DNA of 64,000 bases from Oopsacas minuta (GCA_024704765.1 JAKMXF010000343.1:620001-684000), one strand, 5' to 3'. Counted from the first letter of the stretch, positions 35,401 through 50,400 are shown. Notes: a model not told the origin generated them from the letters alone. Program-made: numbers and translations.

Positions 35401-38400
35401 AAATAGCGGAGACCCTGAATACTGTGATAACGTATTCGTTTTCATTGTGCCCTCAATTCTTTCAACCACAATCTTTGTTCAGATTTCTACTTGTTAATCT
35501 TCCAATGAATATCATTCGTTGCTATTCTACATATATAACTAATAAATTAAACTATGTTAACATTCGTATCATACACAATTACACAATGGATAAAATTCTT
35601 TGTTCTAAAAGCAAACAGCAACAAATCGATGCTATACTATGTAACTACGAGGGAGAGCGTAAGCAGCAACATCAGGAGGAGACTAAGGACGAGCTGGTTA
35701 AGATTAGACAAAGGGTGGATTTGATGATGGAGGTATATGATAATGAACTGGAAAATAGAACTGAATCTTCTCAGATAGAATTCTTTAATTCATTAGAAGA
35801 AGTACAACGTATATTTGAAAACAAGCAAGTTAAGAGTAATTATCTTAATCAATTTAGAGTTTTTGTAGTTGGTCTACAATCAGGGTTTGAGAAGAAACAT
35901 GCTATTTTGCATTCTCTATGTGACAGTCTATCACAATTACAGGACCGATTTGCTCTTGACACGATAGATTCTTCCCATTCAGAAGCTTCTCTTAATCAAT
36001 ACTCAATAGACGGAGCTCTATCTACTCTGCATAGATCTATTCAACGACTTGATGGCATAAAATCTGCAATGCGGAAGGTATTTAAGATTCAAAATACTAA
36101 TGTGGAGACTGAGATTTCTAGCGAAAACGTTCAAGAATCTTTAGACATGGCTGAGGAAGAAATGAAGTCAATTTCAAGTTCTTTGAATAAAATGCGAAAG
36201 CTTGTAGCTGTTTCTAACAACAAAATTCAGTCACTTCACTCACGTGTAGAAAAGACAGATCAAGAAAATCGTATATTGAAGAGTCTCCTCCGACAACTTC
36301 AAGATATTCCATCTGTTTCGAATCATTTAGATGAAAATACTTCACAATCTATAAAAGAAATGATTATGTCCAGTGAACAAGATAGCCAATATCTCACAAC
36401 ATCTAAGTCCAGAATAATATATTCACCTACAAATTCTATCCCACATGATACTCAGCACACTACTGCTCCTACTAGTAACAAGCAAACTTCTGCCCACAAA
36501 CAAATTTCTGATTTAAATATCAATTCTGTCAAGTCTTCAAACGAATCTAAAGTCCAACAGGAATCTGAAATTCCAGAATTGAGAAAGCAGATATTCCGGA
36601 GACAATATGCACAGAAAATAGACACTAGAATTGTATCTGATCAACGATCACTCTCTCCTTCCTCTAACAATCATATTGAACCTTTGTTATCTGATATTTG
36701 TATTCCATTACCCGAAGCTCCAGGAAGTGACAGTGAAATAGAAGGAAATATTCAAAAAGTTCTTGTTAACCCAACTCAACAGAATACCACTACCGCTACG
36801 ATTATGGAAACTCTACATTCTCTGGTACAGACCTATAATTCAAGAAACTTAGTTTCCTCAACCAATAGAAGCCGCTCTAACCATAATATTAATCAATTTG
36901 ATAATGTTACTCTACAACAACAAACACACACTACTTCATTACGTAATTCTCCAATTTCTATCAAACACCCAGATGTACTCCATTCCCCTCCCAGTATGTC
37001 ATGCGATAAAATCAACTCTTTTCTGGACAGCAACACTTCAGATTTACCTGCAATTATAAGTTCTAACTGTATGGATTCTGTATGTCTAGCGTTGAGAGAG
37101 CAGTTACAAGCATTACAACAATTACGGATACAAGAGGCTAGGGACTTCAAGCGAAGAATATATTCAATGCAAATGGAGTTGAATAATTTTAGAATTCACA
37201 AACCACAAACTATCCTTAACCAATTTGCATCATCACATCAGAGTGGAAGTGAATATAATACAGAATCTTCCTATGTAGATAATAAATTTATTCAACCAAA
37301 TCTAGCAACTAATCGTGGAGGTAATCCATCTATTGAAATATCTGAAATACTAAGTCTTATTAGTGAGATCCACAACGTATTTATTGACGTTGTTACTCAA
37401 TCTAGTAAGGATGATACTGATTCCTTACAGACACTTAAATTCTCTTCTGTTAATATGAATATTAGTAATGTATGGCTCAACCTTAAAAGATCTCTAGCAC
37501 ATCTGACAGGTTTGGTTGATACTGAAGTAACAATTAATGGTGCTGTAGATTCTGTTCATAATGTGATACATGATACATATCTGAAGTTATTTGATGCTTC
37601 ATTTAGCGAGCAGAGCAATATAAGATTACGTGAAGTATTTCTACAAATTGAAGATTCATTTCAGAAATTTGCTCACAGAGAATCCCTCGAACAGCCAAGT
37701 GAAGTGTCATTGTTTACCCAATTAGATATTGCTAATAATTGCAAAACACTTGACAATTGCGATATAGCTAGATCCATCACCTCATCCAAGAAACTGTTTA
37801 TCGTTGCTCTTTCAAACTTTTATACCAATTTAACGTTTCTACGATGGAGTATTTTTAAGAGATTCCTAACTAAATATAGCAACCTATCACTTGCTATTCG
37901 TTGTGATGATCAAGAATTGAAAGAAATTATTAAACAAGAGATGTCTAGATTTAAAATTAGTGAACAAAGGATTTTGCATCAAATATTGATGAGACGAGTT
38001 TTTATAGCAAAAAGATTGACAGAAGAACTCATCCTTCTTGAAAAATCTACTGGAAAATATTTTATTAAACCTATTTACACGCTTCCAAATCACAAACCTA
38101 CACCACCTCTTGTTCTAGCGATATCTTCTCTATCCTCTAATACTTCTAAAGGTGTTCCAAAAATTTTTAACAAATATGAATACCATAGCACTGATTTATG
38201 TACACAGCCTAAAAGTATGATGCGTCAGGAATTATCATTACATAGTGCTCATATTTCATGTCCAATTACTGCTGCTACATGGAAGCCTAAACTAGCTTAC
38301 CTTCCTGATAATTGATTCGTATCTACATAATATATTCATACATCTATATTCTATTCACTTGGATTTTATTGTTAATACTCACTACCTACATTACTGTTAA

Positions 38401-41400
38401 AGTCCTACCACTAGGTTTGCGATTATACTCTCTATACTAAAATCTTAGATTTCATCCAGCTTGAAGGAAAATTCTCTACCATAGACTACTATATGTTTTT
38501 TTTTTAATATTTACAGACTAGCCGTTTTGCTTGCTCGCGCTGCACGGCTTGCGAACACTTTGTGTTTTCATGAGACTCGTGCCTCGAATTTAGCGGAGTA
38601 TAAAATTGAAAAATAAATAATAATTTTATCTTCATAAAAATAAACTTTATTTGTACTCTGTTACTCCAATGTAGCTGTTAAGAGCAAGTCTCTATGTATA
38701 TTTGTTTTTTATGAATATAAAGTAAACAAATAAATTTCAAATGGTATGTAGAGACTGCTCTTAACTGCTACATTGGAGTAACTAAGTACGCTGAATCTGA
38801 ATTTCGCATTTTCAAGTTTCACATATGTATATTTTATTGTTTTTATGAGTATATAGTAAACAAATAATTGAAATATTTATTTATTAATTCATTTTGCCAT
38901 TTTATACTCGAGTCCCATGAGCAAGCGAAACGGCTCGTGGCACTCGTGGTAAGAAATAGATATGAAGCCATACTTGTAGTTGTCAAGTCTCACGGTTTCG
39001 AACACCGTCTCATTTTCTTTTGTCTTCTCACTAAAATTTTGGGAAAATGAAGTTATTACACTGGTTCATAACGAAATACGCCCAATTCGCCATTATGGCG
39101 GGTAGAATTGATGCTAGACTTCCATTTCTTTTCAAAAACTTGCGAAATTCAATTGATCCTACGCAAATCTCACAGATAGATTTTCCAAAGGTTTACACCC
39201 ATGCATACTCAAAGAATTCTTCTCTGAAGTAGAAGGCTCCTAGAATTTATCATTCAGTAAAATCATATTATCATTGAAAATTAAGAAAGATGTACACAAG
39301 CATTTTGAAAGATTTATTTGCTTGAAACTATTGGCACAATTAGCTCCAATAAAAAATAATGCATTATAATCAACCACTAGATATCGCCCCAATCACATAT
39401 TGTGTAAACAGAGGAGTAGCTAGTACCACACGATGGTTGTCAGTGGCGGAACTAGGAATTATATTTAGCCGGACACAACAAAGCATCTAATAATTAACCC
39501 ACAATTTGACCCTAAATCAATACAAATATTATGAGATGGGATCATGGAAGTAATTGTGTTTCTCTAGAGAGCTCGAAGTGAGTTGTGATTTGTCATTGTA
39601 AGAGTGTGTAGCAGTCATAGGCGTAGAATAATTGAATTTGCGCAGAAAAGTAGGAGGTCAATATATATTCTGCCATCTACAAGATGCATTCAAAACAGCC
39701 ATCAAAATTGATGTACCCAGAGAGCAGAACTTTCTATCGATTTGAATGATCAAATAGGACTTCATGCATTACCGAGGGTGGGCTCACACATATGTTTTGT
39801 ATTAGCTCTGCTGTAAGTCGCTCACGGAATATTCGTCTCACAGAAACATCCTAACATGTATAACCATTAATCTAGAGTAAACCCTCTCCAACCAAGCCAG
39901 GAGTACATTACCTAGAACATCATCCAAGCCGGTAGTATATACCACAAATCCATGGTAAATCACTATCACCAAGGCTCCAATTATTCAGTAGTGCCATAAA
40001 ATGACATAGAACATAGACGAATTTTCTGAGGCGCGAATATTCGGAAAAGGAAGCTATATCCAGTGGTACCTAGATTTTACGACTTAGAAGGTATTTTAAA
40101 GAGAAACAAGTTTTCGCTACTACCAAACTCCTGATTTTCAACTCAATTAGTGAAACAACTTTGTTATTAAACTCATATCATAACTATTGCTTATTTATTG
40201 ATTCTGATTGTATTTATTAGCATTGTTTGAGTGCTGTCTCAAATCTTGGAACGCATCCCACTATTCACATTAAAATAGTCGTTCGTGAATTTGTTGTTCG
40301 TGACAATTTTCACGTAACCCCCGCGAACGGCGAGGGATACCTGTTTAGTAAACCTGCGATCAGCGACAACTTTCTTCGGAACGCCGGGTAGTAGTACAAG
40401 ACAGGTTTACTGTATTAGAATGAATTATTCAAATGTCTATATTGAATAAAATACGAGTCTTCTATTGAATAATTGACTCCTCTGGAGTCTGGACCCATCA
40501 GTCCTATCCGCCTTAGTAACTTATTTATTTCTGTCTGTATTCATATTAATCGGCTTTTGAACTGTGAACAATGGACAAACATATTAGGTAGTAATTTCAT
40601 TATTGTTTATATTTGATTTTTGTATCATTTATCTACTTCAGGATTATGATGAATCATAGCTTAATCATAGCCTCCTAAAGATAAGGCCTGATCACTACTT
40701 TTGACTAGGGGTAAATTGAAGTGGATATATTTTGATGGGAAATTCTTTAATTGCCAATGATATTAAATTGGTACATTTTCAACCGACTAAATGTATTATT
40801 AATATGTCAGAGTTCACAAAAGCCACATTTGCGAAATTTCAGAGCGAAATGGTGTGATAAAGTTGGTACTTTTCTGAGTTATTGCACAGACCATGGATAC
40901 CACATGTTTTGTTAATATCCTTTATAACTCGATAATCGTTACAGTTATGGTAAAATCAGCACGGCCAATATATTATATACACCTGATTTCCCATATCCTT
41001 GTAATACATTTTGATATGATATCTCTTACCAATATGACGTAATCATGAATATGCCCAGATATGGTCATTTTTGAGATTAATCTTTAGGGATATCATTTCA
41101 AAATATATTACAAGGGTATGGGAAGTTGGGTGTATACTATAAAATGGCTATCCTGATTTGACCATAATTTCCGCTATTATCGAGTTATAAGATGATATTA
41201 ACAAAAATACTTGCAATCCATGGTCTGTCCGATAACTCAGAAAGATTGGGACTTTATCATAACAAATTTTTAATATTTGGTACAGATACGGTTTTAGCTC
41301 ATTTGGTATTTCAACATTTTGAACATTGATTAATAATTACCATTACACATGGTTTCAAAGATGGAACATTTTTAATACATATTTGCCAATTACGTTGACA

Positions 41401-44400
41401 GATCACTCACTTCTATCTGTAAATCTTCACAAATGTGGCTTTTGTGAATGCTTGCATATCAATAATACATTTACTCGGGTGAAAATGTACCAGTTTCTTA
41501 TTATCAACGATTATAGAATTCCCCATCATAATATATACACTTCCTTTTATCCCTGGTCCAGTGAAAATTGACTCAGTGATCAGGCCTTATCTTTATGCAG
41601 GCTATGGATGAATTTATTCAGGATTGTTGTACGTATATACTAAATTGTGTTAATTTACTCCCTTTTCTTATTATATCAGCTATGCTCACCCTGGAAACGT
41701 TTGGGAAAGATCTGATTTTCTTATTTTCCTGAAGAGTTCACAAAAGGTAACTATCTATGAACCAAATCTCTTTTATTTACGATTAATCTATTCCCTACTA
41801 TTTCTAGTGTGAACTGTTTCTTTGTATTTCACAGTATAGTAGTGTACTACTTTACCCACGTTCTAAGATTTCTTTTAACAAATATTGCCATTTGATAACC
41901 TTACACTTATGTGTAGCTTGGATACTAAGAGTCTAAAACTGTTAATTTTTTACTTTTTAGCGTTGAAACCTGCTATGATTATCTCATAAGTAATATCACT
42001 ATCGTAGTTGTTCTAATTCAGGTAAATTTTTTAATAATTTCGTGTTCCAGTTGCGCCATTATTTTGAACCAAATAAATATGATTGGTTCCAGACTCGCTA
42101 ACATAGGACGACTCCTAACTGATTAGAGCCCTGCCAGATACTTCTTTGCAGAGCTACACAAGTAGATAAATAGAAACATGGCCACATACTAAATACTACT
42201 ACTGACAACTACCAGTTCCTCTTCTCAGCCTCAAATTCTTGACAAAATGTAATTATAAGCTCTAATTTTGACAATGTGCAACTGTATCTATAATTATGTA
42301 AGCGCTCCAAAAAATAATTATTCCGTCGGGGGCGCCTTTAATAGGACGAGGGCGCTTACCCTAGAACGGAGCCTGAATTAGAACGAATACGGTATATCTA
42401 AGCTTTAGCATGTAGATCAAGGTTGTACAAATATCGACAGCGGGAAAACCTCCAATATCGATACGATATATCAGGAAAATGTTCGATATCGATAAATATC
42501 GAGAATATTTTGAAATATCGAAAATGTCGAAATATCGAAAATGTCGAAATATCGGAAATTCCTCCAATATTTTCCAATATATTTTTTCTTAATTCTTGAA
42601 AGACTAAGTGAATTATTTAGTCCTTCAATAATTACTTATGTACTTTCTCTTCAGTGTGCAGATATAGATGAAAGTATGGTTGATGAGCTTATTGACAAGT
42701 ACGAACCTACTGGTGTCAAATCTGAACACCGACTGTCTCTAGATGGTAATTATTATAGACTTTGACTTTTTATGTCTTTTTAAACAAGCTTAGTTAATTT
42801 TACTCTCATTATTTTTTCTTCATCTTTATTTTCAGTGTATTTTTATTCATATTTTTCATAGGTTTGACTAATTTCCTCTTGGATCCTAAACAATTTGTGT
42901 ATGATCATCGTCATAGAGAGGTTCATCAAGACATGTCTCTTCCCCTTTCTCACTACTTCATTGCATCTTCTCATAACACGTTAGTTGCTAGAGGTCGCAA
43001 GCTAGGGCTGGGTTCGGGATTCTGGTTGTTGGGCCCTGCCGGGCTTCGGGCCTATAATTTAGGGCTCCGCACATACGGCCCATTAGATTTCGAAATATAT
43101 TCCTTCATTTCTTGTATTATCATCTAATCACAGTTTCTGATCGTATCATCTAATCTCGTTCATAATTTTTCATTCAATTTTAGACTATGTTTTCTAAATT
43201 ATGTTGTAGCGTGCGTTGAGCCGGGCTGGGTTTCGGGTCTCTATGCATGCCTCGGGTCAGGCGTGAAAGTCGCCCCATTCCGGCGTTATTAGTTGTTAAT
43301 ATTCTTATTAGCAATAATTCTATCTTACTTGGGTAGTGTTGTCCAGAATAACATGTAACTTGTTTATTGCCCAGATTTCAGGAATAGCTATAACTTCATA
43401 ATTTATTACGCATATGACAGTTATAGTTATGTTGCAATTACACTGCGACAGTTACACCATGTTTCCCTTCTATATGTCGAGATCAATTTCATTAATAGTT
43501 GTGATAGTATTCTCAGTTTATTGTTGCTAAGAATCTTTTGTCATGAAGTTTAGCTAGGCTCTTCTATTTTTTCACAATGATACAACCTATAAGGACAAAA
43601 TGTACAAATAGAATGTTACTCAACAGAATGGGACTGATAGCGTGCAGGTTCCACTATAGACCCCTGCCCTTATATGATTTAATCCTTTATATTTATTTCA
43701 TTTTATTCATCCTCTCTAGCTATTTGTTGGAAGATCAGATCCGAGGACCTTCTAGTGTGGAGGGCTATATCAGATCCTTGCGGTCTGGATGTAGATGCGT
43801 TGAGAGTTAGTTTTAATTTTCTTTAGTACTTTGTTAATCTTTATTATATCAAACAAGTGAATAATTTGCATCTTGATCCCATAGCTACGTAACTGATATA
43901 TTAAATTGATTAGTTCTATTATAACTAACTTGTCTACTGATCTCTCCCATCTGTACATTCAGGGTATTTTTATTTCTGTATTGAATACATTGGACTATGT
44001 TTAAGCTGGACACATTCTAGGAGGGATTCATACCAGGATGAGATATATAATTAATCGGGAATTCCTGCTTGACCAATTAATTGGACGAGCATGAATCATA
44101 CATACTGTTTAACCCGATTTTCACTCGGCCGAAATTTCTAATAGCGGCCCACAACCGAACTCTACTGACTTAAGTTCCATTTACATAACTATTCCCTCAT
44201 TGACAACGCAAATAAAATTGTACAGGGGCGGGCCCTGCCAGTGCTGTATCACCTCATTTTGAGTTGGCAAAAAACTCATTTTTTCTACCATCTCATTTTA
44301 TAACCAAGAGTTAAACTCGGAAATAATGAGTTTAAAAATTATAACTGATGCATTGCTGTTACGGCGGATGCAAAATACACATTGTTACATCATTTCCTTA

Positions 44401-47400
44401 GATGATTCCCAATTCTTAGAACAGATAATGTACCTACTTTTCATATCTCCAGGACCGATTTGCGTTGTCAACCTATTCAACTCATTCATTCAATTCATTC
44501 AAGAAAATGAAGTCGTAATTTGCTGGCCCGGCCCGCGTGCAACTCTGTATCCAACCCTCCCACCTTTTTGAGATTCTAATATCAATTATTGGGGAATCTG
44601 TATAGATAATAGACAATAATGTATTACATTAACTAAATAACATATTGATTGTTATAGTTAATACTGATATTATTGACTTCGTAGATGACAAATTCAGAAG
44701 CTATCCTGGCCGAAATAAAGTTTTGCAATTTCCTGGATTAGAGGTGAAATCCCGCGGTAATCCAGTAAATCCCTGGTTACATAATCCGCCTGGTTAGAAA
44801 TCTCGATTTGAGTTGTCCTCTAGGTTAGACAGTATGATTTCATCAATACTGATCATTTAAAGAATATGTATGCTACTAAAATATGAGATTAATTGTTTCT
44901 TTCAATGAATTGATGCTAACTAATAGCTTTTAATCATATTTTGTTTAGGATGAATTATATTCTGTATTTTCTCTTGAAGAACTATTTGTATTTATTTCAT
45001 CTTTCTTCAGTGGATGTTTGGGATGGCCCGACAGGATCACCTATCCTCTATCATGGACATACTTTCACCAGCAAAATATCACTAGAAGATGTTCTCAAAG
45101 CTGTTGATGAACATGCATTCGTCTGCTCTCCGTATGTTATTCTTCTTTTCTTATCCTTAATTTTATTCAATAATGAGAAAGTTTCTATTATTTAGCATAA
45201 TTTCTCTCCTGCTGACAATAATTATTCTTACGATTTATACTAGTATTTATGTAGTAAGGATATCCGAATCTACTCTACTTTCCATCGCTTTGTTCTAACC
45301 ATTCTTACCCATGGCCTACTTAATATATGGCTATGTATCCCCGCCGGGAAGGCCAGTTTTATTATTCTCATTTAAAAACTAAGCTAAACCTCTTATTAAT
45401 TAAAATTGAACTTTCTTAGGGTTTCTTGATATGAAGAATCCATTGCGACCTCTAAAATTCAAACGTCCACTTCATTTCGTTTAGCCGCAATTAGAATCAT
45501 GACATAAAAATTGATAATTTTACGCAATCACTGATCTAAAATATCATTTTTTGTTTTTTGTATTTCCCATACTTTGTTGTAATAATATCTTTATTAATCT
45601 ATTCTTAATTCTTATAAGCTTATTTGCGTTAAAAGAATTCATCACTAAAATTTCATAAATTTATTTCAATTAATTCATAAATTAAGATTTGATTGGTTTT
45701 ATTTTGTCCAATAAATAAATCTCAAATTTTAATTACCAAAAGCTTTGTTGGACTTTTATTAATTTATTGTGGAGAATATGAAATGAACAAACAAACACTG
45801 ATTCTGTAAAATAATACATTAAAATATGTATTTCTCATTTCTAGTTACCCTGTATTGATCTCTATTGAAAATCACTGTTCTATCGACCAGCAGACTACGA
45901 TGGCTCATATGTTCCAATCTATTTTTGGAGAAAAGCTGTATATAGGGGCAGTAGATGAAACTTTAGACGATCTACCTTCACCTGAGTCTTTCTTAAACAA
46001 AATCCTAATTAAGGTGAATGTCATGCCTCCTGATTATATTATACAATAGAACTCGGTTGGTACCTACTCGGTTTAAGGCGTAGCAGTTACGTATTTTCTC
46101 CCAAACTGTTTTCTATTTACCAGGGATGCTAATCCAATCCAATCGAGACAATTATCGATTGTCGATTGGCGTCTGTATATTTCTAATCGATTGGATATTT
46201 ATCGACGAATATACATCGATATTTTTCGCTACTTTCCAATGGAAATCTCTTTAATTAACATTAAAACTTATTAGTATGGTTATCGCTTAAGCTTTTGCAT
46301 TTTGTAATTATTAACTATATTCGTATAAATATTCGATGAACTTTCATGAATTTCTCGATTTTCGATATCGATTAGATAGTCAAGGAAAATATCGATTGCT
46401 CAAAATTTGATTGATTGGATTGGATTGTTATCCCTGCTATATACTAATTTGGAGTTGTTACATGCAGTTTGCCCCTCTTCCCAAATACTTGATTATTATC
46501 GTCCATACAATCGCTACATTTGAATTTCGATCAAGGCCAGATATTCAATTAGAATTTAAGTAACGATTTCCAGGCAACTATAGATCATTTTGTATTGGAT
46601 ATGCAATAGTACTCGAATAAGACGCACTCCTTCAGGAAATTAAAATGAAAAGGAGTACTAAAAATTTACCACTTCGTTTTAACCAATTCCCGCACCAATA
46701 CGAGATTTTAGCACCTTTTTGACGTCATAGAATCATACATTTTCACAGCAGTATTAGGTTAAGCGAAACCTTCTGTTTTGTGGATTTACAATAATTTATT
46801 TGGATTTCTCGCAATGAAAATTGAGTGATAAACATGTTACTGTTCCTTATTCTTTATACGTTTAGGGTAAGAAATTGAAAGACGAAACAGATATTGGAGA
46901 TGTGTCAGATGAAGACGAAGCATCAGAATTAGTCACACCTGAAGAAATAAAAAGACAGGTTAAGAAGCAAGAAAATGATCAAGCTAGCAAAAGTCCACCT
47001 TCAGCAGATCAAGGATCACAAGGGGCAACGGCTCCTCAGAGGTCTAGCGGCTCTTCTGTTCCTACGAAAATTGATTCTGGGAGTCATAATGTAAGCATTA
47101 ATCTCATTATGTTTTGTCAGCTCAGTATATTACAGTGATCCTTAACCTCTTCGAACTGCGGCACAATTACCTGATCTATAATTTCCAGACGAACACTTCC
47201 ACTGCTGATTTAAATTTTTATGCATCTTCCAAATCTCCCGAATTTTATTTACGGTTTCGAGTATGGTGGGGCTACATAGCTTGAAATTTGCTACAATTGT
47301 TCATTTTATGATAAAAACACCAAATTTTGTACATTTGTACATGAGCGTATCATAAACATTATTGGATATTTAGGCATTTGAAATGGTACATATGTTGGCC

Positions 47401-50400
47401 ATGGTTGCTGTCCGAAAATTTTGATCTCCAATAGAATTCACCATAATTAACCTTATCAATAATTTCTTCATACTAGGTTAGATCTTTTTTATTACTGAAT
47501 TCGGATTCAGCGTAAAATTCTACGTCGTTTGAGTGGTCACTCGAATATTGGAAATATTTTTCCCAACCTACGCAGGGATGTGGTAACATTCCATTCTCAA
47601 AATTTTATAATCCCACCGAGTGATCCCTCTTACTATAATTACAATATATAAGATGTAAATCATGCTATTTGACCAAGTTTTAAATGTTACTGTCATGAAC
47701 GATTTGTTATTTTAAATTGTCTAGAACTACTTAACATGGTCAATTACAGAAATATACCTTGTTTGGATGATGTATTATCAAATGTCTATTCATTGGGGAC
47801 TCTATGCATTATATTAAACTGTTACATGTGTGTCTCTGCAATTATAATAAAAAATTCTGTAATAAAACAGAGAATGACATCATATCTATAATAAATACGT
47901 GAAAACTGGCAAGAAAATATAAGGTCGGGGGGCGATCCCTTAAAATAGTATATGAATATATTTGGAGGGTGGATATGTTTAAAACTAGACTCAGCTAGCC
48001 TAGCGCCGTCGAAAGAGGGTCGAGGGATCACCCGGTGGGGTTAGAAAATTTTTGAGAATGTTATGTCGCAACATTCTTGCGTTGCTATGGAAAAACTATC
48101 CCCAAATATATTTGAGTGACAACTCAAACGACGCGAAATTTACGCTGAACCCAAATTCAGATAATTGACCCCTTTAAAACCTTCGTACTATGTGATCTAA
48201 CATAGTATGGAGAAGTTATTGTTAGGGAGCAATTATCTGAATTCTATTGGAGGTTAAATTTTGTGGACGAGTAATGATTGAAGTTGTCCTATTGCACTCG
48301 CATACTATCCTCAGCACTTATAATCTTGAGCAAAGTAGTACTACAATAAGAAAGATTCAAATGTAACCCTGATTGAAACTGTCTCTCAGATAATTCTATT
48401 ATTTTGGGTAATTATTAGTTTATAACTATGCTTTGTATTCGGTCAGATATTCATAGCCGATTTTTTCATACATTTATCTTTTTAGTACATTTTTTAGAAA
48501 AAAATCAAACTCTCTGTTAAGCTCTCAAAAGTGGTTAACTATATCCAGGCTTCACATTTCAAAGGATTGGACAAATCGCTTAATCATGAGAGTACGTTCT
48601 ATATTTTCGAGTACTCACATCCATGCTTGTATTTTTACTTTATTTTATACTATTTTATTCTTCTAGCTAAGTATTATACCATGTCTTCTTTCAGTGAGCC
48701 TAAAGTAGAATCTCTAATGAGTAAGGAGGGATGGAAATTTGTAGAATACAACAAACGTCAGATAAGTAGGATATACCCGAAAGGATCTAGAATTGATTCT
48801 TCTAACTATAACCCTGTCCCTATGTGGTATCATGGAAGTCAAATTGGTAAGTTTTATTTTTGTTGAAACAAATTTATTCGGGGGCTATTCATTTGTTCAA
48901 AAATCTGAAATTGTCATTTGTTCGACAAGTATTTTCTATGGTGTCATTTGTACTTCTGGGCCTTGAGAGTTGGCAGGAAGTTACCTCCACCTCCTACTTG
49001 TTGCTAAGCTTTTATAACTCACTAAGAAAGTGATAGAATTGGAATTTTCTTGGATTATCTAACTAGATTGCATTTAGCAGAGATTATGAGCATTTCTACT
49101 CACTATTTGGGTAGCAGTTGTTGTTTTTTATAGCATTATTGTTGTATCTTGGCCTTGAGAGTTCGCCAGAAATATCTCACATATTCCGCATTTCTTATAT
49201 CCTCCCAGAACCAATTCAAATTGATTGGATTGCACTAATTCTCCCATAAAACCGCTACACGAAACACAACATGCAATCTAGTTCGATAATCCAAGAAAAT
49301 GATGATACAATCACCTTTTAGTGAGTTATAAACACATCTAGCAACAAGTAGGGGGTGAAAGAAACTTCCGGCCAACTCTCAAGGCCAAGATCCAACGATA
49401 ATGCCATGAAAATCCACAACTGCTATACAAATAGCCTTAAAATACAAACTTCAGATTTTCGAACAAATAACAGCAAACAAATTCGAACGAGTGAAAGCGC
49501 TCCCTTAATGGGTAATTAATGAAGCTTGACCATCAGGTAATCATTTCACTTATGTAACCAGAGACAGAACCATGCAATTTATTTTCAATACCTCGGGTTA
49601 ATCGGGTGATTCGGATCAACACCTTCATCGTCATATCTATTTATCTGCTTTATTCATTAACAAGACTTGGATTAATGGAGTTTACCTTATTTTGATCTCT
49701 TGCATAGCTTTGTGTTCCTAAACATCATTCAAGAGTGTATTGTTCATAAACGAGAGAATTCATTTTTCTTTCCCAATTTTCTATTTACATTGCTATATCC
49801 TTATTTTATTTGTAGATATTATTAGTATTTGATATTTTCATCATTGCGATTGTGGCACTTTTGTTTCATATTTTGTTTTTATTTCTAGTTGCTCTAAATT
49901 ATCAAACGAATGGAGAAATAATGGATATCAATAATGGATTTTTCAATCAAAATGGTAGATCTGGCTATATTAAAAAGCCTGCTTGTTTGAGAGAGAGATT
50001 TCTTGCGTATGATCCGTCTAGCACAAATACAAGAGGTGTTCCGGGTGTTATAGGAAGAAAGTACACCATCGTAGCAATTTCTGGACAACAACTACCAAAG
50101 CCATCTAGCTCAACTCGAAGATCGGAGGTAAATTTAGTTTCAGTAATAATTCCTATTTTCTCTTTTGATTTTAAACAGAATTTTATTTCAATTATTCAAA
50201 TAGGGGAACCTTACATCCGAAATTTTTTGTTAGTATCTCAGAATTTCTAATAGCAATCTCGATCGGCAAAATTAAGTAAATCCGATTTCGACTGTATTCT
50301 TTTGAACAAGTTGTATAGATTTTGTAGTAATCGGTGCATAGAGTACAAGTTTCTAATAGATCTCTGTTTCTCCAATTGTATGTTATATGATTTATTCGTG

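Larger units (their letters stand above)
33676..41679 (+). other. PLC intron 6 (8.0 kb)
   Basis: Largest intron of the gene. It holds a complete intronless gene on the same strand, an ATATCGAAA-rich tract, a palindromic family A copy and a ~950-bp inverted repeat. It falls between the second EF-hand loop and the rest of the EF-hand region. Confidence 0.75.

Noticed and set aside
38931-39010. Possible tRNA near CACGGTTTCGAACACCG
   Set aside because: The hairpin resembles a T arm, but no acceptor stem, D arm or anticodon arm can be drawn around it.
38868-39232. Two short consecutive ORFs downstream of the nested gene
   Set aside because: The first begins inside a family A repeat; neither has a conserved motif or splice support.
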